Positions 1-5,859 of a DNA stretch of 7,361 nt are shown here, one piece after another. Numbering within the stretch: position 1 is the stretch's first letter; the number at the start of each line of letters is the position of its first letter. The stretch comes from JBBEDC01 sp040881505 (GTDB taxonomy: Bacteria > Patescibacteriota > Andersenbacteria > UBA10190). The position numbers and the translations under genes are program-made. Where the stretch lies: NCBI GenBank assembly GCA_040881505.1, contig JBBEDC010000010.1, positions 1-7,361 on the forward strand. The letters are read 5' to 3'. Below the pieces are notes generated by a model. The model was not told the origin of the DNA. It worked only from the letters and a program-made list of their open reading frames with translations, and did not search any database.

Positions 1-847
1 TGCGGATATGGCTGGCTGGAAGGCGACCGTTGCCGCCACTCAGGCAGCCCTAGCCGCAGGTATGAGCGTGGCAACGGTGCAGCTGCCGGAGGGCCAGGAT
101 CCGGCTGATCTGGTTGTGAACACTCCGGATACGGCTCTTGAAGTGATGAGTCAGACGCAGTCGCTGATGGCCGTGTTATTAAAGCAGATGAAGGAAAGCT
201 CGAAGATAGCCGATCGTCAGCAACAACTAGAGGCAGTTATCCCATTAGTGCGGGTAGTGAAAAACCCGATCCAGCAGGGCCAGATGATTCAAGAGCTGGC
301 TGAGACACTGCATATTCCAGAATCCCGGGTGATTGACCTATTGGAGACCACCCCCGCTACCCACATTGCTGCCTTGGCAGAGCGGCAGCCCCAAGATACA
401 GGATCCCAGAAAAGCGCCGTGGAGCAGCAGTGCTTGGGGCTTGTTATCGTTGACCCCAGTGTCCGACGTAGTATTTTCTCCTATCTGGAAGCGGAATTCT
501 TCCTTGACCCTACTGCTGTAGTGTTATATAACTCAATGCAACGACTCGCTGAAGAAAATGCACAATTTGATTCCTTGTCTGCAGCCGAGCTGGTTGGGCT
601 ATTGCCCGAAAACCTGCTTTCGTATGCGGAAGGGGTTCGGTCGTTAGGCGAAGAGCTTTTAAGCACTACCAGCCTAGCACCAGCCCAGGAAGGACGTCAG
701 CTTTTGCGTTCACTTCAGCATCGCTCGTTACAAAGTCGCCTGCAGTTATTGCAGACCCGTCTTCAGCAAAGCGGCGAAGACGAACGGGTGACTGCGTTAC
801 AGGAATTCCGGAGTTTAACGGAAGAACTGGCGCGGATCGACTCCTAA
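1..847 (+). CDS. dnaG: DNA primase DnaG, C-terminal part (5' end outside window)
   Basis: Makes RNA primers for DNA replication and binds the replicative helicase through its C-terminus. The reading frame is open from base 2, upstream of the first ATG, so the gene enters from the left; the ATG at 8 is internal. The first visible residues (ADMAGWKAT) match the end of the Toprim metal-binding segment, where an Asp is followed by AG and a helix. They lead into VQLPEGQDPADLV, the typical DnaG stretch (usually LPEGKDPDE). The rest, about 240 residues, is helical and Leu/Gln-rich, as expected for the end of the catalytic core and the helicase-interaction domain, but is poorly conserved. The zinc-binding domain and most of the catalytic core lie outside. 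It ends 16 bases before rpoD, the usual dnaG-rpoD order, which supports the call. Confidence 0.9.
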   Translation, partial: ADMAGWKATVAATQAALAAGMSVATVQLPEGQDPADLVVNTPDTALEVMSQTQSLMAVLLKQMKESSKIADRQQQLEAVIPLVRVVKNPIQQGQMIQELAETLHIPESRVIDLLETTPATHIAALAERQPQDTGSQKSAVEQQCLGLVIVDPSVRRSIFSYLEAEFFLDPTAVVLYNSMQRLAEENAQFDSLSAAELVGLLPENLLSYAEGVRSLGEELLSTTSLAPAQEGRQLLRSLQHRSLQSRLQLLQTRLQQSGEDERVTALQEFRSLTEELARIDS

Positions 848-863
848 CGTTATTATTACCCCT

Positions 864-2222
864 GTGCCACGTAAGAAGTCTTCAGCGAAAAAGAATACGC
901 GAAAAGCGAGTAAGGCGAAGAAGTCTCCTCGAAAATCTGCACCTAAAAAACCTGCAAAGAAACGATCTGCAGGCTCTCGCGCTGCCAAGAAAAGCTCCTC
1001 TCGATCTACTTCTAAGCAGAAGACAGTAAAAAAGACAGCAGCCCGCAAGAGCGGGAAAAAGGCGGCAGGGAAGACTGCAGCTAAAGTACGGGCTCCGCGG
1101 AGGGTAAAACAGACCACCGAGGAAGTTCTAAGTTCCCTGGCTGTCCTGGCATTGTTGCAGAAGGGAACTCAAACAAACTTTGTAACTGAAGGTGAAATTT
1201 TACATGCCTTACCGGAAGTTGAGGAATATATTGATGCACTAGAAGAGCTGTATGACGAGCTGGAAAAGAGAGGTATCCGTATTGAAGAGCCACAGGATAG
1301 TTTAATTGATTATGACCTGCCGGATACGTTGCCGAATAAGGTGAAGCTTAAGGAGCGGGAATCGAGCCTTGATAACATCATTGATGTCAGCAATATTTCC
1401 GATGACTCGGTCCAGATGTATTTGCGCGAGATTGGAAAGGTAGCGCTGTTGAAGGCCGAAGAGGAAGTGGAGCTAGCTAAGAGAATTGAGCAGGGCGATA
1501 ACGAAGCGCGCAAGCGCTTAGCTGAAGCTAACCTGCGTCTCGTTGTTTCTATTGCGAAAAAATATACCGGACGCAAGAACTTATCGCTGTTAGATTTGAT
1601 CCAGGAAGGAAACATGGGCTTGTTCCGTGCGGTTGAAAAGTTTGATTATCGCAAAGGATACAAGTTCTCGACGTACGGTACCTGGTGGATTCGGCAGGCG
1701 ATTACGCGTGCCTTGGCTGATCAGTCCCGTACCATCCGTATTCCGGTTCACATGGTGGAAACGATTAACAAGTTTACCCAGGTACAGCGCCGTTTGTTGC
1801 AGGACTTAGGGCGTGATCCACTACCAGAGGAGATAGCGGCTGAGATGGAACTGCCTGTCGAGAAAGTTCGGCATATTATGAAGATCTCCCAAGAGACGGT
1901 ATCGATTGATGCTTCGGTTGGAGACGATGAAGAGGATTCAACCCTGAAGGACTTTATTGAAGATGAGGTTACTATAACGCCTCAGCAGGCGGCGGGACGT
2001 GAGCTGCTGCAGGAACATGTGCAGGAAATTTTAGGAGATTTAACCCCGCGAGAACAGAAAATTCTAGAAATGCGGTTTGGGTTAATAGATGGAGTGACGC
2101 ATACTTTAGAGGAAGTCGGACGGGAGTTTGATGTGACGCGTGAGCGTATCCGTCAGATTGAAGCTAAGGCGTTAGAGAAAATTCGAGACCATCATAAGGT
2201 GCGTAAATTAAGAGATTATTAA
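864..2222 (+). CDS. rpoD: Primary RNA polymerase sigma factor (sigma-70/RpoD) with lysine-rich N-terminal tail
   Basis: Housekeeping sigma factor that directs RNA polymerase to -10/-35 promoters. The 452 residues divide into a basic tail (1-85), a region 1.1-like helical segment (about 86-145), region 1.2 (about 178-210), region 2 (about 215-300, with NLRLVVSIAKKY, DLIQEGNMGLFRAVEKFDY and the -10 recognition segment STYGTWWIRQAITRALADQ), region 3 (about 300-370) and region 4 (about 380-452). The region 4 helix-turn-helix runs through LEEVGREFDVTRERIRQIE. Regions 1.2 to 4 are complete. The GTG at 864 is the chosen start; no Shine-Dalgarno sequence precedes it. The tail has 35 Lys/Arg and no acidic residue in its first 85 positions, whereas region 1.1 of primary sigma factors is usually acidic. 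A later start near the end of the tail cannot be excluded. It lies between dnaG and a cyclophilin gene 5 bases downstream, probably in one operon. Confidence 0.96.
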   Translation: MPRKKSSAKKNTRKASKAKKSPRKSAPKKPAKKRSAGSRAAKKSSSRSTSKQKTVKKTAARKSGKKAAGKTAAKVRAPRRVKQTTEEVLSSLAVLALLQKGTQTNFVTEGEILHALPEVEEYIDALEELYDELEKRGIRIEEPQDSLIDYDLPDTLPNKVKLKERESSLDNIIDVSNISDDSVQMYLREIGKVALLKAEEEVELAKRIEQGDNEARKRLAEANLRLVVSIAKKYTGRKNLSLLDLIQEGNMGLFRAVEKFDYRKGYKFSTYGTWWIRQAITRALADQSRTIRIPVHMVETINKFTQVQRRLLQDLGRDPLPEEIAAEMELPVEKVRHIMKISQETVSIDASVGDDEEDSTLKDFIEDEVTITPQQAAGRELLQEHVQEILGDLTPREQKILEMRFGLIDGVTHTLEEVGREFDVTRERIRQIEAKALEKIRDHHKVRKLRDY

Positions 2223-2227
2223 TTCAT

Positions 2228-2926
2228 ATGAATACAAATGTTATCATTGGTAGTATTGCGATTATAATCATTGTCGGAGGACTGCTATACTTCGGTAGCC
2301 GCGATACTGGTAACAATACGCAGAATACTCCCTCACCAACACAAGAAGAACAGTTGCCAAATGAGACTTCGTCGCCTAATCCAACTCCTACTAAATTTCC
2401 TACGTTTATGAGATCAAATGGAAACATTACGCCGCTGATGCAAGACGTGACCGCGACACTTAAGACTAATAAAGGCGATATTGTCGTAACACTCTACGGC
2501 AGTGCGGCTCCGACCACTGTTGGAAATTTCGTTCAACTGGCTGAGCGGGATTTCTATGATGGCACGATGTTTCATCGGGTCATTTCGGATTTTATGATTC
2601 AGGGCGGAGATCCACATTCTAAGGACCCGGCTACGCAGGGTATGGTTGGCAGCGGTGGTCCTGGCTACACATTTGAAGATGAGATCAATGATCGCAAGTT
2701 AGTGCGAGGTTCTCTGGCGATGGCTAATAGCGGCCCGAACACGAACGGCAGTCAGTTCTTCATTGTGACGGCTGAAGAGACGCCATGGCTTGATGGCCTG
2801 CATACGAACTTCGGAGAAGTGGTATCTGGTATGGAAGTAGTCGAGGCGATTGAGGCAGTTGAAACTGGACCTGGAGATCAACCGATCGAGCCGATTGTTC
2901 TCGAAGATGTTATACTACAGCAGTAA
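2228..2926 (+). CDS. Membrane-anchored cyclophilin-type peptidyl-prolyl cis-trans isomerase
   Basis: Catalyses cis-trans isomerisation of Xaa-Pro bonds, here probably on the outer face of the cytoplasmic membrane. Residues 5-22 form one hydrophobic segment with little charge before it and R25 after it, so it is a signal anchor or uncleaved signal peptide; there is no lipobox Cys. Residues 26-70 are a Pro/Thr/Asn/Ser-rich linker. The cyclophilin fold covers about 74-232. The cyclophilin A active-site residues are all present: R117 in FHR, F122, M123 and Q125 in FMIQGGDP, A166, Q176 and F178 in GSQFFI, and W187, L188 and H192 in WLDGLH. It should therefore be an active enzyme. The start ATG is 5 bases after the rpoD stop and no good ribosome binding site is visible, so translation may be coupled to rpoD. 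Confidence 0.95.
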   Translation: MNTNVIIGSIAIIIIVGGLLYFGSRDTGNNTQNTPSPTQEEQLPNETSSPNPTPTKFPTFMRSNGNITPLMQDVTATLKTNKGDIVVTLYGSAAPTTVGNFVQLAERDFYDGTMFHRVISDFMIQGGDPHSKDPATQGMVGSGGPGYTFEDEINDRKLVRGSLAMANSGPNTNGSQFFIVTAEETPWLDGLHTNFGEVVSGMEVVEAIEAVETGPGDQPIEPIVLEDVILQQ

Positions 2927-2935
2927 TTTGAGCAT

Positions 2936-3052
2936 ATGGAATTCTACCAACAGATCATCATTTCCGTTGTTGTTATCCTCGTATTGATTACAGGGATAGC
3001 GTTGCTGGGACACTACTTTGGAGAACAGCTGAAGGCTTTTGTCGCCTTCTAG
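2936..3052 (+). CDS. Small single-span membrane protein, 38 aa, unknown function
   Basis: An ATG 9 bases after the isomerase stop opens a 38-codon frame that ends in TAG. The product has a short polar N-terminus (MEFYQQ), an uninterrupted hydrophobic segment at residues about 7-25 (Ile/Val/Leu-rich, ending around LLG), and a short C-terminus (HYFGEQLKAFVAF). That is the layout of a small one-pass membrane peptide. The start context (CATATG) resembles that of the isomerase gene just upstream, and the spacing fits a last gene in the same operon. Against it: short length, no clear ribosome binding site (only GAG a few bases before the ATG), and no recognised family. A chance hydrophobic frame is possible. 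Confidence 0.5.
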   Translation: MEFYQQIIISVVVILVLITGIALLGHYFGEQLKAFVAF

Positions 3053-3101
3053 AAGAATGCGCTTGATAAAAGCGGGTATTTGCGTCAAAATCTGACCCAT
3101 G

Positions 3102-3129
3102 ACCCTTTATTAGGAGGGTTTGTTCTTTC
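3102..3129 (+). terminator. Possible weak intrinsic terminator of the dnaG-rpoD cluster
   Basis: ACCCT at 3102-3106 can pair with AGGGT at 3115-3119 around an 8-base loop, followed by a T-rich stretch (TTTGTTCTTT). The stem is only 5 bp and the T-run is interrupted, so it is weak. It lies about 50 bases after the last gene of the cluster and before the tRNA, the expected place for a terminator. Confidence 0.4.
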
Positions 3130-3151
3130 CTGTATTATTTGGCCCTTTATA
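3123..3151 (+). promoter_or_regulatory. Candidate tRNA-Asn promoter
   Basis: TTCTTT at 3123-3128 and TTTATA at 3146-3151 are separated by 17 bases, giving a weak sigma-70-like -35/-10 pair with initiation a few bases before the tRNA 5' end at 3162. The match to consensus is modest. The tRNA could instead be made by read-through from the upstream operon. Confidence 0.25.
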
Positions 3152-3158
3152 TGGGCCA
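3140..3158. repeat. Inverted repeat just upstream of the tRNA
   Basis: TGGCCC at 3140-3145 is a perfect inverted match to GGGCCA at 3153-3158, with a 7-base A/T loop. It ends 3 bases before the tRNA 5' end and spans the candidate -10. It may be a precursor hairpin in the 5' leader, a protein site, or chance. Confidence 0.4.
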
Positions 3159-3195
3159 TATTCCCGGGTAGCTCAATGGCAGAGCAACTGGCTGT

Positions 3196-3424
3196 GAGGT
3201 TACGCAGCTTCCGCAAGTAATTGCGGTCGAATAACTGGGTGAATTCGGGGAAGCCTTAACTGGTAATCCCGAGCCAAGCCGAAGAGGGTATATAAGTTCT
3301 TCGGAAGGTGTAGAGACTAGGAAGTGAGTCCCAACAATATTCTTCTTTTATAGCGCCCAGCACCCTTATGTATTGTAAGGGTGATGATATAGTCCATGCC
3401 GGCACGAAAGTGTTGGATTACATG
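3196..3424 (+). ncRNA. Self-splicing group I intron (IC3-like) in tRNA-Asn
   Basis: A 229-nt intron without an ORF, expected to remove itself by two guanosine-initiated transesterifications. P1 pairs exon GGCTGT (3190-3195) with GCAGCT (3204-3209), with U3195-G3204 as the splice-site wobble. P10 pairs GGTTA (3198-3202) with the 3' exon TAACC (3425-3429). P2 is CCGCAA/TTGCGG (3211-3226) with a GTAA tetraloop. P3 is 3235-3240 with 3355-3360. P4 is 3245-3250 with 3267-3272. P5 is short (3253-3255 with 3262-3264). P6 is 3279-3285 with 3298-3304. P7 is GACTA (3315-3319) with TAGTC (3390-3394). P8 is 3361-3368 with 3376-3383. P9 is 3399-3405 with 3410-3416 and a GAAA loop. The intron ends in G3424. 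The segments GAGCCAAGC, AAGGTGTAGAGACTAG and ATAGTCC match the conserved core of the Azoarcus tRNA-Ile intron. About 35 nt between P7 and P3 are unassigned. Confidence 0.95.
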
Positions 3425-5178
3425 TAACCAGTAGGTTGTCGGTTCGAGTCCGACCCCGGGAGCCAGGATATTTTTACGGCATCAATAATCTCTGGTTGTG
3501 CCGTATCGTTCAACAATTCTGCAATTTTGGCTGGTTCGGTAAGCCCGAATTCGGTCTTTAGCTTATCAACCTTATTTTTGATGAAGAGGAAGGGTGGCTC
3601 AATGTCTATAATGAGCTGTTTGCCCTTAACGGTGGCTTTCTCGTACAGATGGAGCAGTACACCCCGCTTGGTTCGGTAATTGCCGAGAGTGAATTCAGTT
3701 AGAGCCTCTTTACAGAAGTTGTAGCCTCCCTCGGTGCGGTCCCGCCAGTTGTCGGCAGTCAGGTCGAATTCGCTCAGTTGCTTTTTCAGGCTCTTCTTTT
3801 TAGTAAGCTGCTCCCTTTTCATCTTTTGGTATTCTTCCTCTCCGCCCTCATACTCAAATCCGCCTTTGATATATAGCCGATGCAATCGGTTCAACTCGTC
3901 CTCACTTGTCTCGTAGGCTTGCTGCAACGATTTCAGTTGAGCCTCTCGGCTGACAATCGCCTCGTCGTTCTTCGACTCAAGGTAAGCCATAGCCCAGTCA
4001 ATAAATTCCTGGGGGATGGCGATGCTGTCTAGTATTGCAGAAATTTGGCTTTCGACTTCTTCCGTCGGGATGGTTGGTTGTGAACACTTCTTTTTCTTCG
4101 CCGTGGGGCAGAAATAAAAGTCGTAGGTGTGCTTGCGCTCTTTTGGGACCTTAGACTCGTGCAGCCCGCAGTGGGGGCAGGTATCGCGGTGCAGTGCGCT
4201 GTACTTATGCTTGCACTTGCAGCGGACCTGACGCTTTCGGTCGCGGCTCATTTTATCTCCGCATTCCCCGCAGGTCAGAGCCTGCAGAAAAGCTGCTTGC
4301 TCTTCATCTAGTAATTTTGGTCGGGTCCTACCCTTTGTGCCGAGGATAGACTGCAGTTCCCAATACTCATCCTCGGTAAGCATCGGCCTAAAGTGAGGGT
4401 CTTTGACTTCGTGCCACTCACCGAGCGATATAAACTTTCCGCAATATAGCGGGTTTCGTAAAACTTCATACCACGTTTGAGGAGCAATCGGTCCACCGCC
4501 GAGCTTTTTCCGTTTGATGGTCCTAAAACCCCATTCGTCGTTCAGGATGCGCAGGGCATCCATCGGCTCTCTGCCGTCGAGTATAAGCTTCAACGCGTCT
4601 CGGAATAGTCGGAAGCGGTTTGGGTCTCCGTCGTCAGGCTCTACCCACTTATTGCCGCGCACTGTTCCGCCGTTGCGATAGCCAGGCGGCGCAACTCCGC
4701 TCGGCACGCCTTTGCCTCGCTTAGAATTTAGCCCGCGCTTAACATTTCTGCTTAATTCTATAAGGAATTGATTGCCCTGTGCGCCTTCGACAGAAGTGAT
4801 GATGACGTTGGTATTCTGGTCGAAAATTTGATTAGGGGTAACGATAGTGAGCTTTCCTTTTTGGAGCATCCACTTGATTGCACCTTCGTCTATTGGATTT
4901 CTGGTCAGGCGATTGAAGTGCCAACAGAAAAGTATCGTGTGGTTATTCTTTTCGATGGTCTGCATCAGCTGATTGAATACTGGTCGCCCAGGGTCGCCTG
5001 CAGACATCTCCTCCATATAGATATGGTCGGCTGGAATTTTAACCCCGTGGAATTCAGCAATCTGCTGGTTGATATTCAGCTGGTCGGGGATTGATTGGAC
5101 CTGTTTATTCTTATCCTCCTCCGACTTGCGGGCGTAGGTGCAGACATAGCTGTTTTTGACGATTTCAGGGTCTAGCAT
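3418..5178 (-). CDS. Large serine recombinase / integrase, C-terminus encoded by tRNA antisense
   Basis: Site-specific recombinase that cuts both strands through a Ser-DNA linkage to integrate or excise the element. The resolvase-type catalytic domain is residues about 10-150: R17 and S19 in YARKS (S19 the likely nucleophile), the SAGDPGRP segment with R65, and R90 and R93 in NRLTRN. A recombinase domain follows (about 170-300, with GVAPPGYRNGG and LRNPLYCGKF), then a zinc ribbon (C303, C306, C357, C365) holding a second Cys set (C320, C322, C334, C337), then a charged coiled coil (about 395-475). The 586 aa are normal for the family. The last 14 or so residues (LPGSDSNRQPTGYM) are the antisense of the tRNA-Asn 3' exon, and the TAA stop is in the intron. 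No Shine-Dalgarno sequence precedes the ATG (the leader ends CCCCCATCCCT). An extended -10 lies about 35 bases upstream. Confidence 0.95.
   Translation of the reverse strand: MLDPEIVKNSYVCTYARKSEEDKNKQVQSIPDQLNINQQIAEFHGVKIPADHIYMEEMSAGDPGRPVFNQLMQTIEKNNHTILFCWHFNRLTRNPIDEGAIKWMLQKGKLTIVTPNQIFDQNTNVIITSVEGAQGNQFLIELSRNVKRGLNSKRGKGVPSGVAPPGYRNGGTVRGNKWVEPDDGDPNRFRLFRDALKLILDGREPMDALRILNDEWGFRTIKRKKLGGGPIAPQTWYEVLRNPLYCGKFISLGEWHEVKDPHFRPMLTEDEYWELQSILGTKGRTRPKLLDEEQAAFLQALTCGECGDKMSRDRKRQVRCKCKHKYSALHRDTCPHCGLHESKVPKERKHTYDFYFCPTAKKKKCSQPTIPTEEVESQISAILDSIAIPQEFIDWAMAYLESKNDEAIVSREAQLKSLQQAYETSEDELNRLHRLYIKGGFEYEGGEEEYQKMKREQLTKKKSLKKQLSEFDLTADNWRDRTEGGYNFCKEALTEFTLGNYRTKRGVLLHLYEKATVKGKQLIIDIEPPFLFIKNKVDKLKTEFGLTEPAKIAELLNDTAQPEIIDAVKISWLPGSDSNRQPTGYM
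3425..3465. other. Putative attachment junction (tRNA-side att site) of the element
   Basis: The tRNA 3' exon is intact, is immediately followed by element sequence, and is overlapped by the 3' end of the recombinase gene. Integration at a tRNA 3' end normally leaves a copy of the tRNA end at the far side of the element. No second copy occurs in this window, so the other junction would lie beyond base 7361. The exact crossover point cannot be seen. Confidence 0.55.
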
Positions 5179-5205
5179 AGGGATGGGGGTTTATGTGCAT
5201 ATCTA

Positions 5206-5249
5206 TATTACCATTATATACCATTTGATACCATTACATACATTTTATT
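5206..5249 (-). promoter_or_regulatory. Recombinase promoter within tandem 10-bp repeats
   Basis: On the + strand three 10-base units of form ACCATTnnAT run head to tail at 5210-5219, 5220-5229 and 5230-5239, and a weaker fourth (ACATTTTATT) follows at 5240-5249. Read on the - strand, the junction of the first two units gives TGGTATATAAT, an extended -10 (TGnTATATA, or TATAAT at 5218-5213). Initiation would fall near 5206, about 28 bases before the recombinase ATG. No strong -35 is seen. One-helical-turn repeats across a promoter suggest an operator, perhaps for autoregulation of the recombinase. Confidence 0.5.
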
Positions 5250-5853
5250 ACTTAAACCTCTCGAAGTATCCAGCTACGACCCCAAATGCGATGCTTAGCT
5301 TTTTTTCTTCTCTAAGGTATCGCTGATACCGCTTTGTCAGCCTGCCTCTATAAGTTGTCCTCTTGATACCTTCCCGAAACTTATCCAAAGCGGGTGCGCT
5401 CATTGTCTGGCCTATGCTCTTTTGCCAACCGCCCAGGTTCTGGCTGTTATAGGCAATGTTGTAGCACTTTCGGCACCCGAAATAGTCCCCCTCTTTATAC
5501 AAAACCCGCACCCTTCGACCGCACGGGACCCCGCCTTTTACAAGCGGGCAGATAAACCACCATCGCTTGCCTCCATAGTGGCAGGGGGTAGATACAACTT
5601 TAACCTCATAGTCGAATTCTTTTTTCTCACCCGTTGTATTGTGGGTCTGGGTGTAAGAAATGTGAGCGTAGGGATTTTCATTAGAGATATTTATATGGAA
5701 GTTCACGCTGCCGACTTCCTCGCCACGGCCGTCCGTCCACTGGATTAAGCCGTTAGAATACCCACTCAAATAACCTAATTGCTTTAACCTGACCATATCA
5801 ATCCTTTTTAGTCCCTCCGCTTCGGACCGTTTGGAGAAATAATATCTACCCAT
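5248..5853 (-). CDS. Zinc-ribbon protein of unknown function, 201 aa
   Basis: I do not know its function. The central part resembles a family of uncharacterised proteins seen in mobile elements and prophages, with the signature W-x-F-x-C-P, then CGRR, then YFGCRKC and Y-N-S-Q. The Cys pattern C102-x8-C111-x15-C127-x2-C130 suggests one zinc ribbon (residues about 97-138); C91 is an additional Cys. The N-terminal third begins with a charged segment ending in a possible helix-turn (residues 12-38), followed by a beta-rich stretch (about 47-88). The C-terminal 50 residues are highly basic (many Arg/Lys/Tyr), which fits nucleic-acid binding. It is co-directional with the recombinase, 69 bases upstream of it; the recombinase promoter repeats begin at its stop codon. 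Its start is preceded by a 21-bp repeat shared with the next gene upstream. Confidence 0.8.
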   Translation of the reverse strand: MGRYYFSKRSEAEGLKRIDMVRLKQLGYLSGYSNGLIQWTDGRGEEVGSVNFHINISNENPYAHISYTQTHNTTGEKKEFDYEVKVVSTPCHYGGKRWWFICPLVKGGVPCGRRVRVLYKEGDYFGCRKCYNIAYNSQNLGGWQKSIGQTMSAPALDKFREGIKRTTYRGRLTKRYQRYLREEKKLSIAFGVVAGYFERFK

Positions 5854-5859
5854 ATTTCT

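Larger units (their letters stand above)
3162..3465 (+). tRNA. trnN: tRNA-Asn (anticodon GUU), interrupted by a group I intron
   Basis: The two exons are 3162-3195 (34 nt) and 3425-3465 (41 nt, including encoded CCA); the mature tRNA is 75 nt. The acceptor stem is TCCCGGG (3162-3168) with CCCGGGA (3455-3461), the discriminator base is G, and CCA is at 3463-3465. The D stem is GCTC/GAGC. The anticodon stem ACTGG (3187-3191) pairs with CCAGT (3428-3432). The T arm is GTCGG, loop TTCGAGT, then CCGAC. After splicing the anticodon loop reads C U G U U A A, giving anticodon GUU. The G discriminator fits tRNA-Asn. The intron falls between anticodon bases 35 and 36, so the unspliced transcript cannot decode. 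The 3' exon is also the presumed attachment site of the element to the right, and its complement encodes the C-terminus of the recombinase. No clear terminator follows, only a TTTTT run. Confidence 0.96.

Noticed and set aside
815..1117. 100-codon - strand frame rich in Phe, Ala and Arg opposite the rpoD tail
   Set aside because: It is the mirror of the Lys/Ala/Arg-rich codons of the sigma factor tail (AAG/AAA read as CTT/TTT); not a gene.
3060..3074. Short hairpin CGCTT/AAGCG after the small membrane gene as a terminator
   Set aside because: Only 5 bp and followed by GGTATTTGCG rather than a T-run.
3196..3424. Homing endonuclease or other ORF inside the intron
   Set aside because: The intron is only 229 nt and all of it except about 35 nt is used by core helices; the only coding overlap is the antisense tail of the recombinase.
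3196..3424. Alternative: archaeal-type bulge-helix-bulge intron or group II intron in the tRNA
   Set aside because: Conserved group I core segments, P1 with U-G wobble, perfect P10 and terminal G are all present; no domain V-like hairpin or BHB geometry.
4768..5094. 108-codon + strand frame opposite the recombinase catalytic domain
   Set aside because: It lies fully within the antisense of a strongly conserved catalytic domain and shows no recognisable protein features.
5210..5249. CRISPR array or replication iterons
   Set aside because: The units are 10 bp, contiguous, AT-rich and few; there are no spacers, and they sit on a promoter rather than by a replication gene.
5422..5748. 108-codon + strand frame opposite the zinc-ribbon gene
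   Set aside because: Antisense of the Cys-motif region; no family resemblance and no start signal.
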